A DNA stretch of 64,000 nt from Clitopilus passeckerianus. Taxonomy: Eukaryota; Basidiomycota; Agaricomycetes; Agaricales; Entolomataceae. The stretch spans positions 124,001 through 188,000 of the forward strand of contig CALYLX010000093.1 in the NCBI GenBank assembly GCA_944990035.1. The letters run 5' to 3'. The translations under genes and the position numbers were made by a program. Below, in pieces: positions 12,603-24,007 of this stretch; within the stretch, counting starts at the first letter, position 1; each line of letters opens with the position of its first letter. The notes beneath the pieces were generated by a model. That model saw only the letters and a program-made list of their open reading frames with translations, searched no databases and had not been told where the DNA came from.

Positions 12603-14103
12603 TCACAGCCTACTTTTCAGACTCATTTCCGCTGGCATTGGTGTGTTGTCGATACCAGCAAGAAGATTGTTGACAGCCAGAGTCGCCATGCCCCGTCTTG
12701 TCTCGAATGTGGCACTGCCGACATGGGGTATTACGATGCATCTGTAGCGGAGATTCAGCGTTAACCTGGAATACCGCTGTTACTACTGACCTTGGCTCCT
12801 TCACCAGCGGATGATCAGCAGTAACATTGGGTTCACCCTCTACCACGTCTAATCCTGCACCCCATATCCAACCTTTTTTCAATGCTTTTGCTAGTGCGTC
12901 TGAATCCACCAAGGTTCCTCTACTTGTGTTCACCAACACCGATGTCTTCTTCATCTTCTTCAAGAAGTCTTCATTGACGACATGTCTGGTGTCAGCACCA
13001 CCTGGAGCAAGGACGAAAACGACATCACTCTCCCTGGCTAATTCATCTAGGTCCACCCGGCGAAGAGACTGGAGGCCAGTGGTGGGAGAGCTACTACTGA
13101 ACTGTGATAGCAGCTGAGCATCGCGCTCGGGTGAAGGAGATGAATTGGGATTGGAGGTGTATAGGCAATGTGTGAAGCCGAAGGGAATGAGGCGGGACAG
13201 GGTGGCTTGAGCGATACGACCGAAACCAAGGAAACCTACGGTCCTAGTAGGCGTGGTTGGAGAGGGATCGGAGAGGGAGGAAAGTACCGGTGGAAGGGAT
13301 ACTTGAGGGCCACAAAGAGCAAAGGGCGACCAGGTTGTCTTGGGCCATTGGCCATTTTTGACCAGGGAGAATACTTCGCCGATATTGCGGCTTGCCATGA
13401 AGGCGAGCATGACTGAGAGATCAGCAACTGTTTGGGGCGACTGAGATTCAGAAGTTAGACCAAGAGAAGGAGATGAGGTATTTACCTGCATCGGTTAGGA
13501 CATCGGGGGTGTAGCCGAGCTTGACCTGTCTGCGAGCTAATTCCGCAAGATCGGCGTGCTCTGGGGACCTTTGATTAACCAGTCACCCGGCCGAAGAAAT
13601 AGGCATACCATATCCTACAGACATAGTGGAGACAACCTGGAGTGATGATCCAGCTAAAGTTGAAGGTGTTATTTGTGAGATTTGGGTGGCGTCTGAATCT
13701 TGAGCAGAATCATACCTGCATCTAGGAATTCATTATCGACCTGTCATGTTATCCCAGAAGATTAGCAAACAGATCCCCCTGGGAAAGGAGGCTGACCTAC
13801 TTTATCTGTCAGCATGATCAAAGCACCCGTTGCATCCTTCAGATTCTCCAGAACCCATTTACGATCTGCTGCTCGATCTTCGGGCCATAAAACTACCTGG
13901 AGAGAGTGCTCAATGAGCATGTAAGCTTTAAGTCATACTGTAATCCCACTTGGATATCTTTCCGAGCTTCAAGTATTGGCATAACATCTGGACCGAGGTT
14001 GCGAGTTACTACAACTTTTATCAGGCTAGATAAAAGGGAGAGAACCATGAATTAGTTCTGGGAGCTACTGCCAGAACGGAAAACTTGGTACCTACTTCGA
14101 CAT
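12603..14103 (-). CDS. D-isomer-specific 2-hydroxyacid dehydrogenase (glyoxylate/hydroxypyruvate reductase type)
   Basis: Multi-exon gene read on the minus strand. The first exon codes only Met-Ser plus two bases and splices to give MSNLIKVVVTRNLGPDVM. Later exons give ENLKDATGALIMLTDK, then the NAD(P)-binding G-x-G-x-x-G-like segment GFLGFGRIAQA. The catalytic Arg is in NTSRGTLVDSDAL, the Glu in GLDVVEGEP, and the His in the last exon PHVGSATFETRRGMA. All three residues of the family's R-E-H set are present. The C-terminus is NTPMPAEMSLKSRL. It probably reduces glyoxylate or hydroxypyruvate in the cytosol; the exact substrate is not decidable from sequence. It converges with LTN1, with only 90 bases between stop codons. 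Confidence 0.88.
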
Positions 14104-14651
14104 CTTGAGATATAACAAGAATACAGGCGTATGCTCGTTATCGAAAGGTGATGGAACCTAAGAGCAAGAGTCTGAGGAACGGCCCCCGGTGACGCTGGTG
14201 CAAGTGCCACTTCAATCAAGGCGCCTCATCGGACCGTCAGCGGCGTACGGGCCTGGCTGGTCTTTATTTAGCGGAATGCTGCCTTTCGTGGCAGTGCAAC
14301 CATTCATCTGAGCTCTCCCGTCGTGTTCCTCTTCGCACCGAGCCTCGCACCCCAACAATGTTACCACGTTCACACTTAAATGTCTCTTTGGATATGCTGA
14401 GATTCAGATAACTTAGGTTTAGTCGCGCACATGTTGTCAGGCGGCCCAGATGCTGGGCGGGTGTCACACTGTCACTTCCACGAGTCTCATTCGTGAGGTC
14501 TGCACGAGGCAACACGGGTAAATTAATGAATGGCAAGTTGGGTTCTGTTTACCACCATGCCGTTCATACAATCTCAAGCGCCTGGTGGTCTCATCAAGTT
14601 GTTAGGTCGGCTCCAACCTCCTACTACAATCTCGTACTATCACACCGCTCA
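14104..14651. other. divergent intergenic region
   Basis: About 550 bases between the start codons of the dehydrogenase (-) and the NACHT-like gene (+), which presumably share this as promoter space. No coding frame is supported. Confidence 0.5.
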
Positions 14652-16766
14652 ATGGAAAAGAATGGGCCTTCGGAAACCGCTGAGGGTGGCAATGACTCTG
14701 AATTGGATACATCGGCCTCCAAACCTACCTTCTGGAAATTGATGCGGATACACCTGCAAAATGTCCAGTTCAGGGCCGGAGGGTCGATAAATGTTACTCA
14801 AAAGCTTGTGTTGGTATGTATAATTTGTATAGGAATGATATCTCTTTGTTTCTCACGAGCTTCTAGCTTGACGCGGGCAGCTATGGGCCCTTCCTCGTCA
14901 TCCTGCTCCCCGGAGTCTTCGCAGGTTTAACTTTGGGGTATCGTCCACCATCAAATTCACAGCTAGGAATAGAGGAGCTGCAGAGACATATCCCTTGGGA
15001 TGCCTTGGCAAATGCTAATATGCCGGAGGTTCCTGATCATCATCCCATTACTCAGTCTCGCTCCTCCGTCCTCCGTAAGGTCAGAGAGTGGTCAGACCGC
15101 CCAGCTAGTAATATGTCAGATCCCATCTTCTGGCTCTATGGATCGTTGGGAACCGGAAAATCGGTAATCGCGCACACTCTTGTTTCAGAACTAGAGGAGG
15201 CGAAACAACCTGTTGCGGGCTATTTCATTACGAAGGCTCTTTCAGACCAAAATGTTGGAACAGGGCTGGTTCCAACCATTCTGCATGAGCTCCTTCAGGC
15301 CTACGATGCACTCGGAAACCCACTAAACGAGATCATCAATAATAACCTACGGATTCTACGAGCCAGTCCAGACACGGTCGTCAAAGCTCAAGCTCAGGCT
15401 CAAGCACTCATCGTCGAACCTTTCAAGCGATACCATCAGACGGCGTCGAAGGTCCAGAATGCCTTCATCTTGGTCGTCGATGGCTTAGATGAGATAGCGG
15501 ACGAGAAGGAGAAGGAGAGAATCATCAGTGTGCTCCACCTATTGGCTACGGAGGAGCATCTACCGTTCCGTCTGCTTCTTTCTAGTAGATATAGCTGGAG
15601 AATGGCGCGCGCGATCAATGGACCACCCACCAATACTTCTATCCCCTACATCGACCTGAACAAGGAACCCTCCAGCACTGTCGACATGGAAGATTACATA
15701 CGTTCGGCATTTCATCGTATCAGAGAGCTATCCCCTTCCCTAGACTCGACCTCTTGGCCTAACCCGGACGTGATTTCAATGTTAGCTCACCAATCACAAG
15801 GCAATTTCGGCTATGCTAAGGCTTTTCTTAGCCATGTCGAGCTGTCCGAAAGTCCGGAGCAAGCGGTCAATCAATTCATGGATCCTAACCAAGACCCAAA
15901 CTGCCTTCGTCGATGCGATAAGCTTACACCCTACGAAATGCTTGATGAAGATCACAAACGCCTGTTTTCCTCGTTACCGAAGGATACGTACCCAATAGCG
16001 CTTGACATTTTTGCGTATTGGTTCACTATTCCATCCTTACGAAAGCTCAAATACTACAGCACTTCTCAACTCCCCAACAATGAATCGCCCCGAATCTTCG
16101 CGGACAGACTGTTTGATCTGTCTGCAGAGCAGATGGAATCACATCTGCACGCTATGCATTCCCTGTTCACAACAATTGCTGCGAATCAGTCTACAGCTCG
16201 GAGGTTTATTCACCCAACTCACCGGTCTTTACTTGACTTCCTTGGTGACCAAACTCAAACACATGATCCACGATTTTTAAACCCAGATTTTCATCTCGAT
16301 GCTGGAAAGGCGCATGTTCGCATGGCCAGACTCTATGTTAGGCTACTACTGAAGGAGGTCTATGGTCAACGGGTCTCAAGCCCTTGGTCTGATCCTGATT
16401 TATTCGATGTCGCTCTCCAATATCACCTTCGACATGCTGCCATTGACAACGACCTATACCGAGGTTTGGTGGTAGCATCCCAAATGAATCTCGCCACTTC
16501 CGATCGGTTCTGGGAAATATTTCGACTCAAACGCCCTGGGAACATGCAAACTAACTCGCTGGAAGATATCGTATCACCTGAGTCGGTATACGAAATCATA
16601 CAATATTTCAAGGTCAGTAGTCGATTCTCCTACTTTGTCCGGGAAACCCACTAATTCAGAATACCAGAGGTTCCATGATCATCAACCAATGTCACTCAAT
16701 GCATTGTGGGCACGGTTGAAACTTGGTTTATTGACTTTTTTTCTATCTATGCTTTCTACGTTGTGA
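14652..16766 (+). CDS. NACHT-type P-loop NTPase with terminal membrane segments
   Basis: Three exons (14652-14813, 14867-16612, 16668-16766) join in phase 0 to give 668 aa. A hydrophobic stretch at the second exon start (GPFLVILLPGVFAGLTLG) is a likely membrane segment. Walker A is GSLGTGKS and Walker B is LVVDGLDE, followed by the sensor-like LLLSSRYS, as in NACHT/nephrocystin-3-like proteins that are abundant in agaricomycetes. The end reads LLTFFLSMLSTL, a second hydrophobic segment. No C-terminal WD40, ankyrin or TPR repeats are visible, unlike many fungal NLR-like receptors, so it may be a short form. A role in self/non-self recognition is only a family-based suggestion. Confidence 0.82.
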
Positions 16767-17339
16767 GTTATTCGCTCTAGTTTATTCATTTGCTAGGTTT
16801 CCTCAGATTCTCCTGCATACAGCTACGCTTTTTGTCCAACACGATGACGTTCGCCACTGCCGCTGTTATCAACGCATGTTCTGATGCAAATCCAGGGCTC
16901 CAGCAGTAGACGGAGTTTTTGTCCAACTCGTTGCTCATAGCAAGACATGACATCATGTATCCGCGTCGATGGCGTGAATGCACAAAGCTACTAAATATTC
17001 ACTGGTTCTGTTCTTGTCGTATACTGTTTACGTTTGAGAACTAGACTACGGGAGTCACGGTCATGGCCCATCTGTCGTTACAATGATCATCTTAGAGTCT
17101 GCACTCAACAATTGTGTTCTCCCGAAATCCAAATTTCTCTAACGTGAGGCAACTCGAGGAGACAAGATGTCATTTCAGACGGAGGTTGCGAACAGAGGAT
17201 ATTCAGATTTACCATAAACGCGGAATCCATCAACTCGATCCAGGATTTTACGCTTGCCTATACGTTATAATGACCAATTATCCCACAAGCTACCCTTGTG
17301 TAACACCCATCGTTTTTCCGTTCCCAGTAGATGGATGCA
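16767..17339. other. intergenic spacer
   Basis: Convergent 3' flanks of the NACHT-like gene and the Pro/Thr-rich gene. Only short overlapping frames; nothing recognised. Confidence 0.45.
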
Positions 17340-18707
17340 CTACATTACTTCGGGCACTGGTATGAGCCTAGTAAGCGCTCCAAGTCGTCTACTCCGCTTC
17401 AAGTCACGTCTGTGCAGAGGAACTTGATCTGGACCTCCAGTAGGCTCAAGCCAGACGGGTGGAGGAACTCGGGTTCTTGTATGCGTGGCCTTTATCTCTG
17501 GTGATGTGGTGGGAGGTGTAACACCAGGTGTAGCAGTCTCTCCTGGCGGGGTGATTGCAGAAGGAGTGACCTCCAGTGGGGGGATGGGAGGTATAACTTC
17601 GGGTGAAGGAAGGCCCGTGGTCCCCGGTGTTGTGGTGGGCGGTCTAACTCCTGGCTGGGTAGTCTCTTCTGGCGGGGGGATATCAAGAGGGGGTGTGGCC
17701 TCAGGTGGCGTGATGCGACGTGTGGTCTCCCCTGGAGGAGTATTAGGAGGGGTAGCCTCTTGGGGTGGAACGGTGGGTGTAGTAGGTGTTGTAACTTCCA
17801 GTGGCGCTGTGGAAGGCGTAACTTCCGGAGGAGGAATATGTTCTGAAGGACAAGGTGTAATTTCAGGTAGTGTATGGGGAGTGATTTGTGGGATGTCAAG
17901 AGGAGGGGGAGAAGTGGCAACCAGTGTTGTGTCAGGCGTAAAAATTGGAGGAGCTTTTGGTGTGGTATTAGATGAGGGAGGTATTTCAAGGAAGGGCGCG
18001 TCTTCGGGTGGTACGGTAGGCGGTGTAACCTCTGGAGGAGGCGTATCACGAGGAGGAGGTGTAGTGCTAGGGGTAGGTATTTGAGGAGGCGGCATAATCT
18101 CTGGTTGTGTGCCGGGAGGAATATTAGTAGACGTTGTAGTTCCACGTGATGGCTCCTCAGAAGGTAGGGAATCCGACGTCATGGTTGTTGGGGGGACGAT
18201 AGTACACGTTATTGCTGGAGGAGAGAGCTGTATGGTGGTATTACCGCGTGGTGGGATCAACTCCCTGTCCGGCATTGGAGGTGGTACCTCAGGCATTGCA
18301 GAAGTTGGAACCACAGGTATAACCTCCGCCGTCGTGGTCAAGGTCATGGTTACACCATCTGGTGGAGGTGTGATCATTGGGATCTCGATTGATGGAAGTG
18401 AAATGTCTGGCGTATATGTGGGTGTCCAAACCGTCGTCGTCGTCACAGAAGACTCGAAGGAATCCCAATGGATTGAAGTCAAGGATGATGTCGTGATACC
18501 ACTTGTGGGTGCATCTAGAAAGCAGGCTCGATGGGCCGTGATTGGCATCAGAGCTGGGCATGTCAGGGGATCCGTAACAGGGCATGTCAACCAGCCTTTC
18601 GGGTTGGACCAACTCGAGTTGGGAGTATGGCGGGGAGATGATAAGGCTACGATGGAGACGAAGAACCAAATTGTGGTTGGGTAAACGAATATCTTCGATC
18701 TATACAT
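17340..18707 (-). CDS. Pro/Thr-rich secreted or cell-wall protein
   Basis: An intronless frame of about 455 aa from the ATG at 18707 (the frame is open further upstream but has only a GTG there). MYRSKIFVYPTTIWFFVSIVALSS is a plausible signal peptide or anchor. A short Cys-containing region follows (NPKGWLTCPVTDPLTCPALM). Then about 300 residues consist of imperfect Pro/Thr repeats such as PPEVTPP, TPPGETT and IPPPEE, typical of heavily O-glycosylated fungal wall proteins. The C-terminus is basic (LHRRDLKRSRRLGALTRL) with no GPI signal. Function is unknown. The opposite strand shows long Gly/Val frames that are shadows of the codon bias. Confidence 0.65.
   Translation of the reverse strand: MYRSKIFVYPTTIWFFVSIVALSSPRHTPNSSWSNPKGWLTCPVTDPLTCPALMPITAHRACFLDAPTSGITTSSLTSIHWDSFESSVTTTTVWTPTYTPDISLPSIEIPMITPPPDGVTMTLTTTAEVIPVVPTSAMPEVPPPMPDRELIPPRGNTTIQLSPPAITCTIVPPTTMTSDSLPSEEPSRGTTTSTNIPPGTQPEIMPPPQIPTPSTTPPPRDTPPPEVTPPTVPPEDAPFLEIPPSSNTTPKAPPIFTPDTTLVATSPPPLDIPQITPHTLPEITPCPSEHIPPPEVTPSTAPLEVTTPTTPTVPPQEATPPNTPPGETTRRITPPEATPPLDIPPPEETTQPGVRPPTTTPGTTGLPSPEVIPPIPPLEVTPSAITPPGETATPGVTPPTTSPEIKATHTRTRVPPPVWLEPTGGPDQVPLHRRDLKRSRRLGALTRLIPVPEVM
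17480..18100 (-). repeat. imperfect Pro/Thr codon repeats
   Basis: Short imperfect units encoding TPPxxTPP-like words are repeated throughout this part of the gene. Units differ in length and sequence, so they look like an old, diverged repeat rather than a recent expansion. Confidence 0.55.
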
Positions 18708-19501
18708 GATAAGTCCATGAGAGACGATTTGGCAAGAGAGCACATCGTCCTCTCTGCCTTGAGCTGCTTTATAATCTTGAGAGGTGCCAGTCCCTGACAG
18801 GTTGCATGCAACATAGGCGCCTATCTGCTATTGATGGCCCGAAGTTTGCCACCTGACGATTCCCTTTCCTTTGTCCTCCGCTGGCCGTTGAGGCGCAAAA
18901 GTTGAATCATCTTCAGTACTGGAATGCGCTCGTTACAGGATGAGCATTGAACACACTCAGGCTGGTACCGTGACACTGTCAAATTATGTCATGCGCCACG
19001 CGGAACGTCACGTGGCGGTGCAAATCCTTGTGCTTCCCCGTTTTTCCTTGAGATAGGTCCTTGTGTTAACATCGAACACCTGGAAACATTATTTTTACGC
19101 TCGCGCGGCTTTTTTAAAGTTATGACTGCTTCCGCCTCCTAGTTGACAGGAGAAAAGGCTGAAGATTACAGTAATCGTTACGCCCGCATACTAGCCTTGG
19201 CGCCCGCCCAACTCTGCCCTGCCCCACCTCAACGAAACAAGGCTCAAGCTCACTCACGGAGTTTAGGACTCGTCGTCGAAGATATGTCGGCTTCCTGTCT
19301 ATATGCAATGATCGAAGATGATGCATCTGGCGATGCCGTAACTCTACTTGCCCTCGTGTGTTACCTCAGGTTCAGATGATCCAACAGAACACTGGAGGCG
19401 CCATGTTGAAAGCCTTTTTCGATGCCCCGAGTTCTCGAACGTTGATGATAAAATAAGCTTGTAGTGATTGAGGTTCTGACACCCTCTTTCTGCTCTACAC
19501 T
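18708..19501. other. divergent intergenic region
   Basis: About 790 bases between the starts of the Pro/Thr-rich gene and P450-1. No supported gene; promoter space for both. Confidence 0.5.
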
Positions 19502-21687
19502 ATGACTGACATAACGGCACCTTTCGCGACTCCAGTCCTGTGTACTGCTTTGGCTGCCGTCTATGGATTGCTCCGGTTGCGCAACTGGTGGAGAGCAGTC
19601 AAGAGACTTCCTCCTGGACCCAGGAAGATTCCGCTTATTGACAATCTCCTGGATATGCCAGCCAAGTTTACCTCTGAGCTCTTTACTGAAATGGGCAAAC
19701 GATATGGTAATTTCTTAGGGTTCCGAGCCGCGCCTAGGCCAACTGACTTAAACGTGACATCCAGGCTCTGACATTGTTCATCTTGGAGCTCTGGGCAAGT
19801 CAATCATTGTATTAAACTCGGTCAAGGCAGCTCGAGAACTACTTGAGAAGCGATCTGGTATTTATTCCGATCGGTAGGTGGAATAGCGAAACAAAACACT
19901 CACAGAAAGCTGACGTCAGGGAACTCAGACCGCACTTTGTTATGGTGGAGGAGCTGTGAGTGACTTTCATACCCGGAAGTTCGATGGCTTGATAGGATGG
20001 TTTGTCAGTTGTGGGTGGAACTGGACGTTCGGCTTCTATCCTTATGGCGACAAATGGAGAGAAGAACGCAGGGCATTGCAAAAATACATGGGTTTCGATG
20101 GAAAGATGTATCAGCCGATCGAGCTTCATCACGTTCGGCGGCTCCTGAATCATCTTCTCGACACTCCCGACAAACTCTGCGACCATTTCCGGCAGTGAGT
20201 CGAGAGTTCATTCAGCTTCCGATTTCTTGTCTCATCAATCCTAGTATGGTTGGGGCTATCTTCATTTCGACCGCCTATGGTATTAAAGTACGCCCCGAAG
20301 ATGACCCATACGTCCGCCTAGCGGAAAGGGCCACTCGTGAGCTCGCGGAGCTTGCAACCGGGGCATTTCTACCCGATATCCTTCCTTTTACAAAGTACCT
20401 TCCCTCCTGGTTGCCAGGCATTCAATTCAAGGAGATTGCGAGCCGGCACAGACCTCTTGCCCGGAGTATGAGGGAGGCGCCGTTTGAGGCCGCGCGGGAA
20501 CTTATTGTCAGTTAGTCTCCTCCATGGTATCGCCTGACAAAACTAAGTGAGCATACGCTGTGGGGTAGAAATCTGGCGACTCGCTTCCCTCTTTTGTTAG
20601 TGCGGGCCTTGAAGACATTGACCCCAGTGGAGCAGATCAGAATGACCCGGAGCTGTTGAAGAATGTAGCAGCGCAGATATTCATCGGTATGTTCTCTCAA
20701 CTCATATAACATAGCTAGTTCCCCACCTCACATGTCTTTAGCTGGTACCGATACGAGCTACTCCACGCTTATTGCACTGTTTTTAGCGCTGGTAAAGTAT
20801 CCCCGAGTGCAGAAGAAGGCACAAGAGGAGCTCGACAAAGCTCTTCAGGGAAGTGGCAAGTTCCCAGAGCATTCCGACATCCTATCGCTCCCATATTTAA
20901 CGGCATTGGTGCTGGAAGCTATGCGGTGAGGCTCAACGCCGGTTCCCATTACGGCCTTCACTCCTAATAAGTTTATTCCAACCAACAGATGGAGACCGGT
21001 TACACCTTTGGGTATGTATTCCCCTGGCCTGTAATATTAAAATCTATCAAATTATTGATAATGGTAACCAACCTCATTAGGTGTTCCTCATGCTACCTCA
21101 GCTGAGGACATATACGAAGGCTATTATATTCCGAAGGGTTCAGTTATCATCGCGAACCAAAGGTACGGTTTCAGTCTAGGTATTGTTGTGTAGTTATGAA
21201 ATTGCTCAACCTTACTTGTAGCGCTATGCTGTGGAATGAGGAGGAATTCCCTGATCCTCAAGAGTTCAGGCCAGAACGTTTTCTAAGAGATGACAAGATC
21301 GATGAGGAAGCGAGAAACTCGCTGGATATCGCGTTCGGTTTTGGGAGAAGGTCCGTTCGGAGCACTACTTTTGTAGTCAATCATACTAAGATGGCGTTAG
21401 AATATGCCCTGGACGCCACGTTGCACATTCTACTATAATGATTACAGTAGCTACCCTGCTTTCGAACTTCGACTTCTCGAAGAAAAAGGGTCCCGATGGT
21501 CAAACTATAGAGCCGGTGGACGGCTGGATGGACGGGCTAGCCCGGTATGTATCATTTGTTTTATTATTCTCCCTGAATCCTCACCCAAATACTTTTCAGC
21601 ACTCAGCTACCTTTCCAGTGTGCTATCACGCCAAGGTCGCAGAATGCGGTCGATGCTATCCATGCATGGACAGCGGCAGAGGAGTAG
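19502..21687 (+). CDS. cytochrome P450 (P450-1), membrane-anchored monooxygenase
   Basis: Many short exons. The N-terminus (TPVLCTALAAVYGLLRL) is an ER anchor followed by the Pro-rich hinge LPPGPRKIPLI. The I-helix motif is AGTDTSYST and the ExxR motif LEAMRWRP. Next come PERF (FRPERFLRDDKIDEEA) and, after splicing, FGFGRR joined to GVRICPGRHVAHST, so the heme Cys is present. The end is NAVDAIHAWTAAEE. Raw open frames around 21200-21440 appear to lose the heme loop, but this is an unspliced intron. It is clearly a paralogue of the gene at 40.3-42.5 kb. Relatives in agaricomycetes are often named after the O-methylsterigmatocystin oxidoreductase; the substrate is unknown. It could act on a peptide or terpenoid product of this locus (inference). 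Confidence 0.9.
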
Positions 21688-22463
21688 ACTAGCCTCCGAA
21701 ACCTACAAGATATTTTGCTTACCGGGACTAGAACTACACATCGATTACTTATCAACTACACGACTAAGCCCTACTTGCTGCGCCCTAGCGTTTCTGAACC
21801 TTTGACACCAAATTTGCACCAAATCGCACCATGACCCTAACATCCAACCGGATACCATGTTTATACATGCGTCAGGTGAAAGTACCCCGTCCAGGGCCTT
21901 AATATCCTTTGAGAGTCTGAGTGAGATTAAATCAGGGCAATACTAGTCCCAGGAAATTGGATGTTACAATAATACGCATGCACCACAGGGGAATCACGTG
22001 CGTTGCTGACGAATACATAGTGTCGTGAGACGCATTGGCACTGAAAATGTGTACTCACCAATGACATGCTGTTCTCGCTATCGTCGCCTCAATATCGTCG
22101 CCGAGAGCCCGATAACAGGGCTGAGCTTTCTTGGATAGATTGCAGTGGTTAATGAAACGGTTTCCACCGCAATACAGATTTGGTGACGCACCACTCCAAT
22201 CATGGCCACGTTCCGTTCGGTCTCCCAGCTCGGAGTACCACTATAGCCACCTTCTCTGTCAGAGAATTCAATTGAGCCTTGGAGGATTGGAGATCTGGTG
22301 GGAGAGCTAGTGGCTCAACTGAGGGCTGCATCCTTCAAGTACAGAAAATGGTAAGCCCCTCCGATGTCATACGAAGGCATGTATTTCAACTCATGAACTC
22401 TTGGATTGTAGGTTCATAGCCTACTTCATCCACGGCGTCAATCTCTCTGGACAACGCAGCGTC
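21688..22463. other. intergenic region
   Basis: About 780 bases between P450-1 and membrane protein 1. No supported gene, repeat or RNA. Confidence 0.45.
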
Positions 22464-23597
22464 ATGAGCAGCACTTTTGAATTTTGTCTCGACGCCAACC
22501 CCGACATAGCAGGTATCGGAGTCCGCTTCGCCATCTACTTTCAGGCTTTCGTCACAGTCATACCCCTTGGCCTGTTCGTGCTCGACGGCAAGCTTGATGA
22601 ACGAGAACGGAGAATCCTTCGATCTGTTTTCCTCAACCTGCTCCTCACGTCTACGGCATTGCTCATATGCACGTTCGTGCTGCTCGGTCGGAATGAAGTC
22701 AGCAAATATCACCTCTTCATTATCCTCGACCTGAGCTGGATTAATACCATCACCTCCTTGGGTCATGTTGGGGCCCAGTTCTTGGCCATGCATGAAGAGG
22801 GAGGCCAAATATCATCATATATTTCCTCAGGGAAAGATTGGTTCACCATTGCCTTCAGCTGTTTCCATATGTCCCTCACAGCCGCCCTTGGGATCTGGAC
22901 ATGGATTATCGTAGGGCCCCACGGCTCTGGTCTCAACTGTCCAGCCACCGTTTACAGTATCCTGGGATATTCCATTTCCGCCACCAACAACACCCTCCGT
23001 ATCGTTTCGTTGGCAGTGTATTCGGTGATCGCGTTCCCTGGATTCAACATCATGATAGCACTTCTCGTGCTTCTCTTCCCCTTTTCAATCCTCCTCCTAA
23101 GGGCCCTCCTCTTACTCCTCCTACTTGTCGAAAGCATCCTTCGATTGCTTTTCGCGCCATTCAACTCGACGACAGGCCGTAGGTTTTCGGATTCTAGGAT
23201 CGCGAATTGGCTCGGCTCGATGAAGGATGTAATCAAAAGCCCCGCTTCCACCCCTTTCACGTCGATCTTATTCGTCCTCGCTTGCCAGATTATCTTCGTC
23301 GCTGATGTGGAGCTTATCGTAAAGAGAAACCACAGAGTTGTTGGCCACTCGGAAAACCGTTGGTGCTTCGGTCAAACTCTCGCCATCCTACTCCTCGTTC
23401 TGCCCATCTCGGAGACCATCAAGCAAGGCATCGAGTGGTACAAGGACAGCAAAACGCCAACCGACAACTCTGGGAATAACTCCACCCATTCCGATGCAGA
23501 CTTGGCTACGCTCACTGGGAGAAAGGATGAGGAGTCACATGGGATCCACCACCAGCCTGACACTCGAAGTGAAATACAGAAGGCTTCTAACAAGTAA
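22464..23597 (+). CDS. multipass membrane protein 1 of an agaricomycete family
   Basis: A single open frame of about 377 aa from the ATG at 22464, chosen because the paralogue at 45.7 kb starts at the matching place. Both share NPDIAGIGVR near the N-terminus and later KYHLFIILDLSWIN / TYHILIVLHLSWIN, ALGIWTW and FGQTLAI, followed by a short cytosolic tail. Seven or so hydrophobic segments are visible. The C-terminal tail is hydrophilic and charged (GRKDEESHGIHHQPD). I do not recognise a functional domain. Proteins with this pattern are common in agaricomycete genomes without assigned function. Confidence 0.75.
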   Translation: MSSTFEFCLDANPDIAGIGVRFAIYFQAFVTVIPLGLFVLDGKLDERERRILRSVFLNLLLTSTALLICTFVLLGRNEVSKYHLFIILDLSWINTITSLGHVGAQFLAMHEEGGQISSYISSGKDWFTIAFSCFHMSLTAALGIWTWIIVGPHGSGLNCPATVYSILGYSISATNNTLRIVSLAVYSVIAFPGFNIMIALLVLLFPFSILLLRALLLLLLLVESILRLLFAPFNSTTGRRFSDSRIANWLGSMKDVIKSPASTPFTSILFVLACQIIFVADVELIVKRNHRVVGHSENRWCFGQTLAILLLVLPISETIKQGIEWYKDSKTPTDNSGNNSTHSDADLATLTGRKDEESHGIHHQPDTRSEIQKASNK

Positions 23598-24007
23598 TGA
23601 ATATTCACATGCCTTTTGAGCCGACTACGTTCTATCGTTCCACGTACTGTAAACTTCATCTAATGATTTATATATTGTTGCATTCTTTTACTAGCCACTG
23701 TATCTACATCATCCTCATGTCGACATGCTGTATCCTTCAAGTAGCCAATCCCTCCAATATCTCAATATTGATTTACCTCGCTATTGCTGAGCACCCAGCA
23801 ATCGTTAGGTGGCCGGTTTGAATGGAACCAGACCATTCCATGAGATTGGAAGCAGCCCCTCATAAATCCTTTGCACGAGTTTGTTCACAATTCCGAGTCA
23901 AGCAAAGCCACTCACATCTTGTTGCCTACGGCGAAGCTTACATTGTGCAGCCGCCAGAGTCACAGAGGCTTCACGGAATTGGATTTGTCGTTACATTATA
24001 GCTAGCA

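Noticed and set aside
17485..18684. Gly/Val-rich plus-strand frames opposite the Pro/Thr-rich gene
   Set aside because: They are the reverse reading of Pro/Thr codon repeats; the minus strand has the signal peptide and secreted-protein composition.
21196..21438. P450-1 seems to lose its heme-binding loop in the raw frame
   Set aside because: Splicing a GT-AG intron restores FGFGRR followed by GVRICPGRHVAHST, so the gene is intact.
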